Below are positions 8,766-17,724 of a stretch of 64,000 bases of DNA, piece after piece. The position numbers and the translations under genes were made by a program. Where the stretch lies: positions 108,274 to 172,273 of the forward strand of contig OMIC01000002.1 in the NCBI GenBank assembly GCA_900298995.1. The letters run 5' to 3'. Under the pieces are notes generated by a model. The model worked only from the letters and a program-made list of their open reading frames with translations. It did not search any database and had not been told where the DNA came from. Every line of letters begins with the position of its first letter. Within the stretch, counting starts at the first letter, position 1. Origin of the DNA: Hyphomicrobiaceae bacterium (GTDB lineage Bacteria; Pseudomonadota; Alphaproteobacteria; Rhizobiales; Aestuariivirgaceae).

Positions 8766-10085
8766 TCACGCCCTCGACACGTGGAAACGCAGCAGCTCCG
8801 CGATGCGGCTCTCGCCTGCAGGCCCGCGCTCGGCACGCTGGTGAATGTCGAGATCAGGCCTGCCATTGCCCTCGATGATCATCGCACCATCGGCCAGCAT
8901 GGCGACGTCCCAGCCGACGATGATCCGTCCGGGGAATGCCTCATGGGCGCGCACGGCCAGCGCCACCACCTCCGGCCAGTGCGGCAGGATGCGGCCGGCA
9001 AAGCGCGCGCCGCTCACCGGATGGGTGTCGCGCCAGCCGACAGCGGGACGGATGCCGAGATCGGAGGCGATGCCGATTTCACCCGTCGCGAAATCAACAG
9101 CGGTGGCAAGCCCTCCCTGATGGAAATTGTCGACGACCTGATTGCCGATCGCCATGCGGAAGGCCGCCTTGACGGGCTCGGGCCGGCCCTGCTCATCGCG
9201 GCAGGTGAGCAGCCGCACGGTGGCGAGCGCGCCATTGGCGATGTCGTCGAGGGCCGGATGATTGGCAAGCCGCGGCTGCACCAGATAGTCGTCCCTTAGC
9301 GACCGGCGCGCGAGCCTGGCCATCAGCTCGTCACGCGTGAGGATCTGCCCGCCGGCATCGCGGTAACGCGACCCGCCGATGGCGTCCCAGCGCTCCATGC
9401 GGTGTCCGCCCGATCCCGAGCGCGGCTTCACGAAGAGATCGGCCTCGGGCAGAACGCTCACGCCGCCCGCGAGGGGCTGACGTTCGCCATGGCTGAAATG
9501 CATCAGCACCGGCACGGCGCGGACGGCATGCGCATGGCAGTGCCCGGCGAACCAGATCTTGTCATCCATGTCGTCCGTTCCGGGCGGCGGCTGCAGCAGA
9601 CGATAGGCCGGGCCGATGGTCTCATGGGCGGTGAGATAGAGCGCGGCGCGTACCCGTCGCTCAGGCAGATGGAGTTCATACATGTAGTACCAGAAGGGGG
9701 CGATGCCGAAGCGCGCGGCCATCTCCAGCTGGCCGCGGATCTGCGTGGCGACGCTGACGCCGGTGCGCGCCGCAATCGCCCGGCCATTGCGCCGCGTGAA
9801 CAGGACGACCGCCACCACCAGCGCCACCGGCCAGACCAGCGCAGCGAGCAGCGCCTTGACCGGGCCAAGAGGCAGGCGCCAGTAGTCCCAGGCGTAGTGG
9901 CGGTGGAGATAGCGGGCGGGGGGCACATCGGGCGCCGGCTTGCCCCGGGCTCCCCAGCGCAGCGCCACGGGCAGACCGGTGACCAGATAGGCAAAGGCCT
10001 CGGCGCGGGCGAGCAGCGCCTTCCAGGCCATGCCCCGGAGGCTGACCCAGCGGTCGGCAAGGCTCTTGTGGCTGTCAGCGGACAT
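8766..10085 (-). CDS. Sugar-transfer-associated ATP-grasp protein
   Basis: A 439-residue protein resembling the ATP-grasp family found in sugar-transfer and exopolysaccharide loci. A hydrophobic segment of about 30 residues near residues 75-105 (PVKALLAALVWPVALVVAVVL) suggests membrane anchoring. ATP-grasp-like elements follow: LFVKPRSGSGG (lysine and glycine-rich loop), DDYLVQPRL, and GWDVAMLADGAMIIEGNGRPD, with Asp/Glu/Asn metal-ligand positions at the end. ATG 10085 is used; TTG at 10106 is the alternative, and neither has a clear ribosome site. It may ligate an amino acid or other acyl group to the glycan, which is not shown by sequence. Confidence 0.7.
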   Translation of the reverse strand: MSADSHKSLADRWVSLRGMAWKALLARAEAFAYLVTGLPVALRWGARGKPAPDVPPARYLHRHYAWDYWRLPLGPVKALLAALVWPVALVVAVVLFTRRNGRAIAARTGVSVATQIRGQLEMAARFGIAPFWYYMYELHLPERRVRAALYLTAHETIGPAYRLLQPPPGTDDMDDKIWFAGHCHAHAVRAVPVLMHFSHGERQPLAGGVSVLPEADLFVKPRSGSGGHRMERWDAIGGSRYRDAGGQILTRDELMARLARRSLRDDYLVQPRLANHPALDDIANGALATVRLLTCRDEQGRPEPVKAAFRMAIGNQVVDNFHQGGLATAVDFATGEIGIASDLGIRPAVGWRDTHPVSGARFAGRILPHWPEVVALAVRAHEAFPGRIIVGWDVAMLADGAMIIEGNGRPDLDIHQRAERGPAGESRIAELLRFHVSRA

Positions 10086-10121
10086 CGGATCGGCAATCCC
10101 GGGCAACGGAGGCTTGGCGGC

Positions 10122-11234
10122 TCATAGGCCAAAAAGCCCGCGGATGCGAGCCACGGCGCGCGCGAGGCCATCTTCGGGCGGCAGGCTTGCAGCCGGGCGC
10201 GGCGGATCGCCGAGCCACTGCGCATGGCCATCGGACACGAGCTGGCGGTGAATGATTCGCAGATCCCGCGAGAAGCGGGACGGCGCGTGATTGATGAGCA
10301 GACGGAACAGCGTCGCATCGAGGCTGCGGCCGCGCCAGCCGATGGCAGCAGGCGCGCCAGCCGCTCGCTCCTCGGCACGCATTGCATAGCGCCCCTCCTC
10401 GATGTCAAAGAGGAGCACGGGTTTCCCGGTGCTGACGGCCTCCGCCATCATCGACACGGAATCCGCCGTCACGATGATGCGGTGTGCAAGCCCCAGAAAG
10501 GCGTGGAAGGGATTTTCGCCTGCGGCGCCCGCCCAGCGGTGCAGGTGGCAGGGCACGCTGATGGCATCTGCCAGCGCATCGGCGGCAGCCGGGCTGGTGC
10601 GCGCGCTCGTGGTGATGAGCAGCGACCCGCCGTCAGCCTTCGCCATGTCGCTGGCCATGCGGCCAAGCCGGGCCGCCGCCTGCGGTGTCATGAGATAGGG
10701 ACCGCTGCGCCCGCCCACGAGAACCGCAGTGAAGGGCCTCGGCAGTTGCGCCAGACGCTCCGCCCAGGCAGCGGCAGCCGCGGCAAGCACATCCGGCGTG
10801 GCATCATGAAGCGGCAGGCGATTGTGGAGCACGTTGGGCGCCTGCGGCAGCCGGTATTGCGGCGTGGTGATGATCAGGTCGAATCGCGCATGCGCCGCCC
10901 ACGGCGTTCCGATGAAGACAAGGCGGCAGGCGGGATGTTGCACGCGGATCCAGAACGCGACAGCCTCGGCGCCCCGGCCCGAGCAGATGACGAGATCCGG
11001 CCAGGGCGGCGCCAGCGGGCTCGACCGTGCCCGATCTATGCCTGCGAGGCTGGCGCGGCTCATCAGGCGCAGGAGCGGCTCCGGGCCGCGATAGGCCAGC
11101 TGCTTCACCTCGGTCGGCCATCCCAGCCCCGCTGCCAGCGCGCGCAGCTGGGTATTGTCCCCCGAATGCGGGCTCTGCACGATCCAGACCCGTGGCGCGC
11201 CGGTCTTCTGGTCAGAATTCCCGTTTGATTGCAA
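10122..11234 (-). CDS. ELM1-family (GT-B-like) protein, copy 2
   Basis: A 370-residue ELM1-family member with the N-terminal motif VWIVQSPHSGDNTQLRAL, PPWPDLVICSGRGAEAVAFW, the central AVLVGGRSGPYLM, ITTSARTSP, and the late VTADSVSMMAEAVSTGKPVLLFD that resembles the nucleotide-sugar-binding half of GT-B enzymes. It is separated by about 36 bases from the ATP-grasp gene downstream and shares its direction. About 100 bases of divergent promoter space separate it from the GT8-like gene at 11339. It is closest in layout to the copy at 13445. Enzymatic activity remains inference. Confidence 0.8.
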   Translation of the reverse strand: MQSNGNSDQKTGAPRVWIVQSPHSGDNTQLRALAAGLGWPTEVKQLAYRGPEPLLRLMSRASLAGIDRARSSPLAPPWPDLVICSGRGAEAVAFWIRVQHPACRLVFIGTPWAAHARFDLIITTPQYRLPQAPNVLHNRLPLHDATPDVLAAAAAAWAERLAQLPRPFTAVLVGGRSGPYLMTPQAAARLGRMASDMAKADGGSLLITTSARTSPAAADALADAISVPCHLHRWAGAAGENPFHAFLGLAHRIIVTADSVSMMAEAVSTGKPVLLFDIEEGRYAMRAEERAAGAPAAIGWRGRSLDATLFRLLINHAPSRFSRDLRIIHRQLVSDGHAQWLGDPPRPAASLPPEDGLARAVARIRGLFGL

Positions 11235-11338
11235 AAACTTACGCCCTTGTGACCGAAAGCCGCGCGCGCGCGGCGTTTGAACCGCCGGTCAGTACATGAT
11301 ACACGGGCGCTCGGTAAGCAATAGTTTCGGGATTTGTC

Positions 11339-12265
11339 ATGGCTTCGACCGGCAACACGGGGGCCACCCGGCCTCACATCTTCATCCAGACCAACAACAA
11401 GCAGTCGATCGGCGCGATCGTCTCAGCCTACTCGATGAAGCGCAATTCCGCGCATGCCGACAAGTTCGACGTCACCTTCATGCAGCAGGAGGCCTACCCC
11501 TTCTTCTCCCGGCGCGAGGGCCAGAGCTACATGCGCCATGGGGTCAAGCGGGTCTGGCACGAGAACGACCTGCAGTCCTTCACGCTGACCCGCTTCATGC
11601 CGCCGAAGCTCATGGGCTATCAGGGCCGCGCCCTGGTCGTCGACCCGGATGTGTTCGCGGTGCAGGACGTGTGGGAACTGCTCACCCGCGACATGCAGGG
11701 CAAGGCCATCATGTGCCGTGGTTCGAAATTCAAGAATGGCGCCTTTGCTTCGAGCGTCATGCTGCTCGACTGCGCCAAGCTCCAGCACTGGGATGTCGAG
11801 AAGGGCTTCAACGAACTGTTCGAGGGCAAGCGCGACTATCACACCTGGATTTCGCTGCTGATGGAAGACCGCAATACCATCGGCACCTTCGAGGACGAGT
11901 GGAACGACTTCGACAGGCTCACGCCCCATACCAAGATGATCCACAACACGCGCCGCCGTACCCAGCCGTGGAAGACCGGGCTCAAGGTGGATTACACGCC
12001 CACCGAATTCGTGCCGGTCATCGGCTGGATCATGCGCATGCGCCGCAAGCTGTTCGGCGACCACTCCCTGCTCGGCCGCTATGCCCGCCACCCGGACCGC
12101 AATCAGGAGGCGCTGTTCTTCGGCCTCCTCAAGGAAGCCTATGAGAAGGGCCTCGTGACCGACGCCCAGATCAAGGAGGCGATGAACAACAACTTCATCC
12201 GTCATGATTCCTACGACGTGATGAAGAGCGTGCCGCCGCTGGCGCCGCTGAAGGCCGCCGCCTGA
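11339..12265 (+). CDS. Uncharacterised GT8-like glycosyltransferase, copy 2
   Basis: A 308-residue paralog of the 6860-7774 product, conserved over nearly the whole length. DPD lies at 102-104, FASSVMLLD in the middle, WNDFDRLTP before IHNTRRRTQPWK (201-212), and a conserved C-terminal block with HPDRNQEALFFGLL. Copy 1 has HPDPNQERLFFGLL at the same place. It heads a plus-strand run followed 8 bases later by a GT4 gene and then an ELM1-family gene. Like copy 1, it is read as a GT-A transferase of a family not recognised here; the repeated pairing with ELM1-family genes is the main contextual clue. Confidence 0.65.
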   Translation: MASTGNTGATRPHIFIQTNNKQSIGAIVSAYSMKRNSAHADKFDVTFMQQEAYPFFSRREGQSYMRHGVKRVWHENDLQSFTLTRFMPPKLMGYQGRALVVDPDVFAVQDVWELLTRDMQGKAIMCRGSKFKNGAFASSVMLLDCAKLQHWDVEKGFNELFEGKRDYHTWISLLMEDRNTIGTFEDEWNDFDRLTPHTKMIHNTRRRTQPWKTGLKVDYTPTEFVPVIGWIMRMRRKLFGDHSLLGRYARHPDRNQEALFFGLLKEAYEKGLVTDAQIKEAMNNNFIRHDSYDVMKSVPPLAPLKAAA

Positions 12266-12273
12266 GCGTCACC

Positions 12274-13455
12274 GTGCAGGACAAGACAGGGCAGCCCGAG
12301 CCGGAGCTGCGGGTGGCCCTGTTCACCGGCAACTACAACTATATCAAGGACGGCGTGGCGCTGACGCTGAACCGCCTCGTGGCGTTTCTCGAAAGCCGTG
12401 GCGTTCCGGTGCTGGTGTTCGCGCCCGTGGCGGAGACCCCGGCCTTTGAATCGGCCGGCGAACTGGTGCCCGTGCCGTCCTTCGCGATTCCAACACGCTC
12501 CGAGTATCGCATCGCGCTGGGCCTCACGCAGGCGGCGCGGCAGCGGCTGGCTGCCTTCCGGCCGACGCTGTTCCACATCGCCGTTCCCGACATTCTGGGC
12601 TATCAGGCGCTGAAGCTGTCGGAGCGCTGGAACATTCCGGCAGTCGCCTCCTACCATACACGCTACGACACCTATCTGCGCTTCTATGGCCTCGGGCTTC
12701 TGGAGCCCCTCGGGCGGCGCTACATGCGCCACTTCTACAACCGCGTCCGCCGCGTCTATCCACCGTCCGAGTCGATGGCGGACATCATCCGCCGCGATGG
12801 CCAGTCACAGGCTGTGGAGGTGTGGGCACGGGGCGTCGACAGCGGGCTGTTCACGCCGGAGAAGCGCGACATGGGCTGGCGGCGCAGCCTTGGCATCCGC
12901 GAGGATCAGGTGGCGATCGCCTTTGCCGGTCGGCTGGTGAAGGAGAAGAATACGGCCGTCTACATGCATGTGATGAACCGGCTCACCGCTCAGGGACTGC
13001 CAGTGCGGCCGCTGGTCATTGGCGACGGACCGGAAATGGCCGCGCTGCGCGCGGGGCTCCCCGATGGCGTGTTCACGGGCTTCCTGCATGGCGAGGCTCT
13101 GGCCAGGGCCTATGCCTCGGCTGACATCTTCTTCTTTCCGAGCGAGAGCGAGACCTTCGGCAATGTGACGCTGGAGGCCATGGCGAGTGGGCTTCCGGCG
13201 GTGAATGCGCGCTCCAGCGGCAGCAATTCACTGGTGGAGGATGGCCTCACCGGGCGGCTAGTCAGCGCGCGCGACGCGGAAGGCCTGACACGGGCTCTCG
13301 CCACACTTGTTGCCGATCCCGTCGAACGCCAGCGCATGGGCGCCACGGCCCGGCAGAAGGCCCTTGGCTTCAGCTGGGATGTGGTGCTCTCCGGCCTGCT
13401 TGACAGCTACATCCGGGTACTGCGCGAGGCAAAGGGTACCGGGCATGGCGGCTGA
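12274..13455 (+). CDS. Glycosyltransferase family 4 (GT-B)
   Basis: A 393-residue GT4-type transferase with a GTG start 8 bases after the preceding stop. The N-terminal domain has ALFTGNYNYIKDGVALTLNRL and YHTRYDTYLRFYG, as in alpha-mannosyl/glucosyl transferases of the PimB/MgtA type. The C-terminal Glycos_transf_1 domain shows AFAGRLVKEKN, VIGDGPE, and the donor-binding FPSESETFGNVTLEAMASGLPAV (EX7E motif). It would act at the cytoplasmic membrane face on a lipid-linked sugar. Its 3' end overlaps the next ELM1-family start by 11 bases. Sugar donor and acceptor are unknown. Confidence 0.9.
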   Translation: MQDKTGQPEPELRVALFTGNYNYIKDGVALTLNRLVAFLESRGVPVLVFAPVAETPAFESAGELVPVPSFAIPTRSEYRIALGLTQAARQRLAAFRPTLFHIAVPDILGYQALKLSERWNIPAVASYHTRYDTYLRFYGLGLLEPLGRRYMRHFYNRVRRVYPPSESMADIIRRDGQSQAVEVWARGVDSGLFTPEKRDMGWRRSLGIREDQVAIAFAGRLVKEKNTAVYMHVMNRLTAQGLPVRPLVIGDGPEMAALRAGLPDGVFTGFLHGEALARAYASADIFFFPSESETFGNVTLEAMASGLPAVNARSSGSNSLVEDGLTGRLVSARDAEGLTRALATLVADPVERQRMGATARQKALGFSWDVVLSGLLDSYIRVLREAKGTGHGG

Positions 13456-14458
13456 GCCCGGGGTCTGGATCCTGTCCGGCGGACGCCAGGGCGATCTCGA
13501 CCAGATGCTGGCGCTTGTCCACGCGCTGGACTGGCCCGCCGAGGTGAAGACGCTGCGCTTCCGTGGCCCGTCGCACCCCCTGCTCGCCGCACGGCGCGTT
13601 GTGAACCCGCCCGGCCCGCCCTGGCCGCGTCTGGCTTTGTGCGCGGAAGCGATGACCAGCGTCATCGCACGCGACATCAAGCGGCGTTCGGGTGGGCGGA
13701 CGCGCATCGTGTGCCTCGGCCGTCCGGCGGGCGCCACGCGGCATTTCGATCTCGTCCTCACCACCGCGCAATATCGTCTGCCGCCCGCATCCAATGTCGT
13801 GGAACTGTCGATGCCGCTGAGTTCGGCCGCAGCGGCGGTGCGGGCCGATGCATCTGAAGGGCCGGTTGCGCTCATCGTGGGCGGACCCGCATTTCCGGAC
13901 CGACTCGACGGCAAAGTCGCCGAAGAACTCGCCCGCCGCGCGCTCGCCCATGCGTCGGGAAGGGCCAGGCTGCTCGATGCGCACACCAGCCCGCGCACGT
14001 CCGCAGACGCCGTCGCCGCCCTTCGGCGCATCATCTTGCCGCCGCACCGGCTCTCGCTTTTTGCCCATGGCGAGAGCCGCTACCGTTCGTCTCTGGCGGA
14101 GGCCTCTGAGATCATCGTAACGAGCGATTCCGTGTCGATGCTGGCAGATGCGCTCGCCGCATCACGGCCGGTTTCGGTCTATCCCCTGCCACAGGATACC
14201 GGCCTCAGGCTGAGTGTCGGAAACTGGCTCCACCGCAATGCCGTGGCCGACGAGCGCGCGGCATTCGCGCCGGTCCGGTGGCTGTTCGACGCCGGACTCA
14301 TCGAAGCTGCCGCCGACCGCCGGAGGCTGATCGATCGCCTGGTGTCGGAGGCACGCGTGTCATGGTTCGGCAATGCAACGACGCCGCCGCGAACGAATGC
14401 CGCAGATGACGACCTCGCCACGGCCTGCGCCCGCCTGCGCACGCTCATGGGGCCTTGA
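13445..14458 (+). CDS. ELM1-family (GT-B-like) protein, copy 3
   Basis: A 337-residue protein; ATG 13445 lies inside the end of the GT4 gene and gives MAAEPGVWILSGGRQGDLDQM, the family's N-terminal motif. Other landmarks are PPWPRLALCAEA, FDLVLTTAQYRLP, ALIVGG, AHTSPRTS and VTSDSVSMLADALAASRPVSVYP. Upstream in-frame starts (from 13307) would only add antisense-like residues. It is the third family member within 9 kb and the last gene of the glycan cluster; the next gene converges 65 bases away. It is probably a glycosyltransferase, but no member of this bacterial group is known to me to have a proven reaction. Confidence 0.8.
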   Translation: MAAEPGVWILSGGRQGDLDQMLALVHALDWPAEVKTLRFRGPSHPLLAARRVVNPPGPPWPRLALCAEAMTSVIARDIKRRSGGRTRIVCLGRPAGATRHFDLVLTTAQYRLPPASNVVELSMPLSSAAAAVRADASEGPVALIVGGPAFPDRLDGKVAEELARRALAHASGRARLLDAHTSPRTSADAVAALRRIILPPHRLSLFAHGESRYRSSLAEASEIIVTSDSVSMLADALAASRPVSVYPLPQDTGLRLSVGNWLHRNAVADERAAFAPVRWLFDAGLIEAAADRRRLIDRLVSEARVSWFGNATTPPRTNAADDDLATACARLRTLMGP

Positions 14459-14523
14459 GCGTCAAGGAACCGCCGCGATGGCCAATCCCCGGGACAGATC
14501 AGCGCGGCACCTACCGCGTTCTC

Positions 14524-16965
14524 TCAGGCCTTCACGCGCACATGGGCGGGATCAAAGAAGGGCTGCAGGCCGATCTCGGCCGGGACAAGCTCATTGGCGA
14601 CAACAAGCTCATAGCGGCCGGACAACAGGAACTCGTCGCTCACCCCGGCTGCGTGGCGCACATAGCCATAGCCGATGCCGCGCTCCAGCGTATAGCCATA
14701 GCCGCCCGAGGTGAGATAGCCCACCGGTTCGCCATTGCGCAGGATGGTTTCGCGGCCAACCAGAACGGCGGCTGGATCGGCGATGAGAAAGCCCGCGAGA
14801 CGCTTGCCGAGCGGCTTCGCCCGCGCCGCCTCGAGCGCCGCGCGCCCGAGGAACGGTGTTGCCGTGCCGAGTTTCACCGCCCAGGCCAGCCCCGCCTCGA
14901 GGGGCGTGTCGTTGGGCGTGATGTCGGATGACCAGGCGCGGTAGCCCTTCTCGAGCCGCAGGGATTCGAGCGCGCGGTAGCCCACGGGCCTGATGCCATG
15001 CGCGGCACCCGCGTCCATCAGCGCATCATAGACCCTGGCCATGCCGGCCAGCGGCACATGCAACTCCCAGCCCAGCTCACCCACATAGGTGATGCGCAGC
15101 GCGCGCAAGCCGACGCCGGCCACCTCGATCACGCGCGCGTGACCGAAGGGGAAGGTGGCATTCGACACGTCATCGCGCGTCACGGCCGCGAGCACGGCGC
15201 GCGAGCCTGGTCCCATGAGCGAGAGCGTGCCCCACTCCTCGGTCACGTCGCGCAGCCTCACCGGCGCGCCACCCGGCAGGTGATCGCGGATCCAGGCGAG
15301 ATCATGGGTGCGGAAGCCGGTACCGGTGACGACATAGAACAGCGAGTCGTCGAGCCGCGTGACCGTGAGGTCCGCCTCGATGCCGCCCCGCGTGTTGAGA
15401 AGCTGGGTGTAGGTGACGCGGCCCGCAGGCTTGCTGACAGCGCCCGCGCAGATCCAGTCGAGCGCTGCGCACGCACCGGGGCCGGAGATCTCGTATTTTG
15501 CGAAGCTCGACTGGTCGAACACGCCAACGGCGTTGCGGACCACGGCGTGTTCGGCCCCCACATGAGCAAACCAGTTCTGGCGGCCCATCGCATAGATGTC
15601 GCGTGGCTCGACACCGGCGGGAGCGAACCAGTTGGGGCGCTCCCATCCCAGCTTGGAGCCGAATACCGCACCCTGGGCCTTGAGCCGGTCATAGAGCGGC
15701 GAGACGATGCGCGGCCGGCCGCTTTCATATTCCTCATGCGGATAGCCGATGGTGTAATGCTTGCCATAGGCCTCGCAGGTGCGCGCCATGACCCAGTCGC
15801 GGTCGCGGTGCAGGTCCGAGAAGCGGCGGATGTCGACGACCCACAGATCGAGCGGCGCCTCGCCCGTCGCCACCCATTGCGCCAGCACCCAGCCCGCGCC
15901 GCCACCCGACGCGATGCCGAAGGCGTTGAAGCCAGCACCCACATACATATTGGCGCATTCCGGCGCCGGCCCGAGAATGAAGTTGCCGTCGGGCGTGAAG
16001 CTCTCCGGCCCGTTGATCATGCGCTTGACCCCCGCATGGGCAAGCGCCGGCACGCGCGCGATGGCCTGCTCCATGTGCTGCTCGAAATGATCATAGTCAT
16101 CATCGAACAGCCGGAACTGCCAGTCACCGGGCACATCACCCGTGGTCCAAGGCTGCGGATTGGGCTCGTAGCCGCCCATGACGAGGCCGCCCACCTCTTC
16201 CTTGAAATAGGTGCGCCGGTCGGGATCGCGCAAGGTCGGCGCATCAGAGGCCAGGCCATCTATGCGATCGGTGATGATGTACTGGTGCTTCACCGGTTGC
16301 AGCGGCACGTTGATGCCGGCGAGCGCGCCCACCTGCCTCGCCCACTGGCCAGCGCAGTTCACCACCTTTTCGCAGGCGATGACACCCTGATCGGTCTCGA
16401 CATGGGTGATGCGGTTGCCCGAAAGGCGCAGCCCCGTGACCCGCACATTCTCGAGAATGCGCGCTCCGTGCATCCTCGCGCCCTTGGCCAGAGACTGGGT
16501 GATGTCGGAGGGGCTGGCCTGGCCGTCGGTGGGCAGCCAGCTGGCGCCGACGAGATCGGACACATCCATTAGTGGCCACATGCGCCGGACCTCTTCGGGC
16601 GAGATGAGATGCATCTCCATGCCGAAGCTCTTCGCCGTCGTGGCAAGGCGGCGGTATTCTGTCCAGCGGTCCGGGTTGGTGGCCAGCCGCAGGCAGCCGG
16701 TCATCTTCCAGCCCGTCTCAAGGCCAGTCTCGGCGGCAAGGCCCTTGTAGAGCTCGACCGAGTACTTGAGCACGCGCGTGATCGAGGCCGAGGCGCGCAG
16801 CTGGCCCACGAGCCCCGCGGCATGCCAGGTCGATCCCGAGGTCAGCTGCCCCTGCTCGAGGAGCAGCACATCGGCCTTGTGATCACGCGCCAGATGATAG
16901 GCTGTCGAGCAGCCGATGATGCCGCCGCCGATGACGATGATCTGGGCTTGGGTGGGCAGCGTCAT
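14524..16965 (-). CDS. FAD-dependent oxidoreductase with GcvT domain (dimethylglycine/sarcosine dehydrogenase family)
   Basis: An 813-residue two-part enzyme. Residues 8-26 carry the FAD dinucleotide fold IIVIGGGIIGCSTAYHLA, followed by SGSTWHAAGLVGQLR near the flavin-attachment region and a DAO-type domain to about 400. The C-terminal half is an aminomethyltransferase (GcvT)-like tetrahydrofolate-binding region with VGVFDQSSFAKYEISGPGA, GELGWELHVP and GYRALESLRLEKGYRAW. The family oxidatively demethylates N-methylated glycines and passes the one-carbon unit to folate. ATG 16965 was chosen because the FAD motif starts a few residues later; the frame extends to 17052 without family sequence. 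Whether dimethylglycine or sarcosine is used is unresolved. Confidence 0.85.
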   Translation of the reverse strand: MTLPTQAQIIVIGGGIIGCSTAYHLARDHKADVLLLEQGQLTSGSTWHAAGLVGQLRASASITRVLKYSVELYKGLAAETGLETGWKMTGCLRLATNPDRWTEYRRLATTAKSFGMEMHLISPEEVRRMWPLMDVSDLVGASWLPTDGQASPSDITQSLAKGARMHGARILENVRVTGLRLSGNRITHVETDQGVIACEKVVNCAGQWARQVGALAGINVPLQPVKHQYIITDRIDGLASDAPTLRDPDRRTYFKEEVGGLVMGGYEPNPQPWTTGDVPGDWQFRLFDDDYDHFEQHMEQAIARVPALAHAGVKRMINGPESFTPDGNFILGPAPECANMYVGAGFNAFGIASGGGAGWVLAQWVATGEAPLDLWVVDIRRFSDLHRDRDWVMARTCEAYGKHYTIGYPHEEYESGRPRIVSPLYDRLKAQGAVFGSKLGWERPNWFAPAGVEPRDIYAMGRQNWFAHVGAEHAVVRNAVGVFDQSSFAKYEISGPGACAALDWICAGAVSKPAGRVTYTQLLNTRGGIEADLTVTRLDDSLFYVVTGTGFRTHDLAWIRDHLPGGAPVRLRDVTEEWGTLSLMGPGSRAVLAAVTRDDVSNATFPFGHARVIEVAGVGLRALRITYVGELGWELHVPLAGMARVYDALMDAGAAHGIRPVGYRALESLRLEKGYRAWSSDITPNDTPLEAGLAWAVKLGTATPFLGRAALEAARAKPLGKRLAGFLIADPAAVLVGRETILRNGEPVGYLTSGGYGYTLERGIGYGYVRHAAGVSDEFLLSGRYELVVANELVPAEIGLQPFFDPAHVRVKA

Positions 16966-17102
16966 GTCGGATCCGGTCCTTCCCTGCGGAGCAAACGGCG
17001 GCAGCCGCATGCGCAGTGCAGCAGCCGCAGCCATCTTCCTAAGCGCAATCACCGCCTGAGTTCAAGAAATTGCGCGCCCTGGTGGCGAGCGCTGCTCCCG
17101 GC

Positions 17103-17131
17103 TTGAACATCACCGTGGCTTCGGACATAAG
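17103..17131 (+). promoter_or_regulatory. Candidate sigma-70-type promoter for the H1-like gene
   Basis: TTGAAC (17103-17108) and CATAAG (17126-17131) are separated by 17 bases, each matching the consensus at four of six positions, in a stretch that turns AT-rich just before the H1-like start at 17179. A ribosome site AGAGGA lies about 5-10 bases before that ATG. Confidence 0.4.
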
Positions 17132-17178
17132 AAACAAGCAAAATACTGTTATTTACATCATCACAACAAGAGGACGAC

Positions 17179-17646
17179 ATGGCGAAGAAATCCGTTGCAC
17201 GCAAAAGCAGGCCCAAGGCTGGCTCTGAAGCCGGACTGGCAGGCGCAGCCGAGGCTGCGCAGTCGATTGCGCGCGCGCTGTCCACCGGACGCCGCAGCAA
17301 GGATGGGCTGACCGTGCACATCCATGTGGGCGACCTTTTCCTGATGGGCTTCGACGAGGCGATCGACGCTGAGGAGTGGGGCGCACGCGAGATCGGCGAC
17401 ACGGGTGGCGGCAAGGGTTCCGAAGACGCGGCAATTGCGAAGGCCGAGGCGAGCATGAAGACGCGCAAACGGCTGAACTTCCGCAAGGGCGAGGTACGCA
17501 TCTCCGCGATGGAAGACTCCGAGCCGGGCAAGGCCAAGCGCGCGCGCAAGACCGCATCGCGCAAGACCGCATCGCGCAAGACCGCATCGCGCAAGACGGC
17601 CGCCCGCAAGACCAAGCGCCGGACGGCCCGCCGCAAGACCCGCTGA
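17179..17646 (+). CDS. Histone-H1-like protein with basic repeat tail
   Basis: A 155-residue protein with a folded-looking N-terminal half (HIHVGDLFLMGFDEAIDAEEWG) and a very basic C-terminus. The tail holds three perfect KTASR copies followed by KTAAR, KTKRR and RRKTR. Lys/Arg-Ala/Ser/Thr tails of this kind occur in bacterial histone-H1-like DNA-binding proteins, and the C-terminal part probably binds nucleic acid non-specifically. The N-terminal half is not recognised. It has its own candidate promoter and is followed by a strong hairpin, so it is probably a single-gene unit. Repeat number is likely variable between strains, as the DNA repeat is perfect. Confidence 0.7.
   Translation: MAKKSVARKSRPKAGSEAGLAGAAEAAQSIARALSTGRRSKDGLTVHIHVGDLFLMGFDEAIDAEEWGAREIGDTGGGKGSEDAAIAKAEASMKTRKRLNFRKGEVRISAMEDSEPGKAKRARKTASRKTASRKTASRKTAARKTKRRTARRKTR
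17545..17619 (+). repeat. 15-bp tandem repeat in the H1-like gene
   Basis: Three perfect copies of CGCAAGACCGCATCG (17545-17589) are followed by two degenerate units (17590-17619). The 15-bp period keeps frame and encodes R-K-T-A-S. Perfect coding tandem repeats can change copy number by slippage. Confidence 0.9.
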
Positions 17647-17657
17647 CAAAACGGACT

Positions 17658-17686
17658 CCCGCCCGTTGCCTTTGGTGGCGGGCGGG
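17658..17686 (+). terminator. Hairpin terminator after the H1-like gene
   Basis: CCCGCCC (17658-17664) pairs with GGGCGGG (17680-17686). The interior GTTGCC/GGTGGC extends the stem with wobble pairs around a TTT loop. It lies 12 bases after the stop; a weak AATATTCT tract follows rather than a clean T-run. Confidence 0.6.
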
Positions 17687-17724
17687 AATATTCTCTGGGC
17701 TCCTTCCAGAATAAGGAGCCGATC

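Noticed and set aside
14998..16572. Open frame of 524 codons antisense to the dehydrogenase gene
   Set aside because: His/Arg-rich shadow with no motif.
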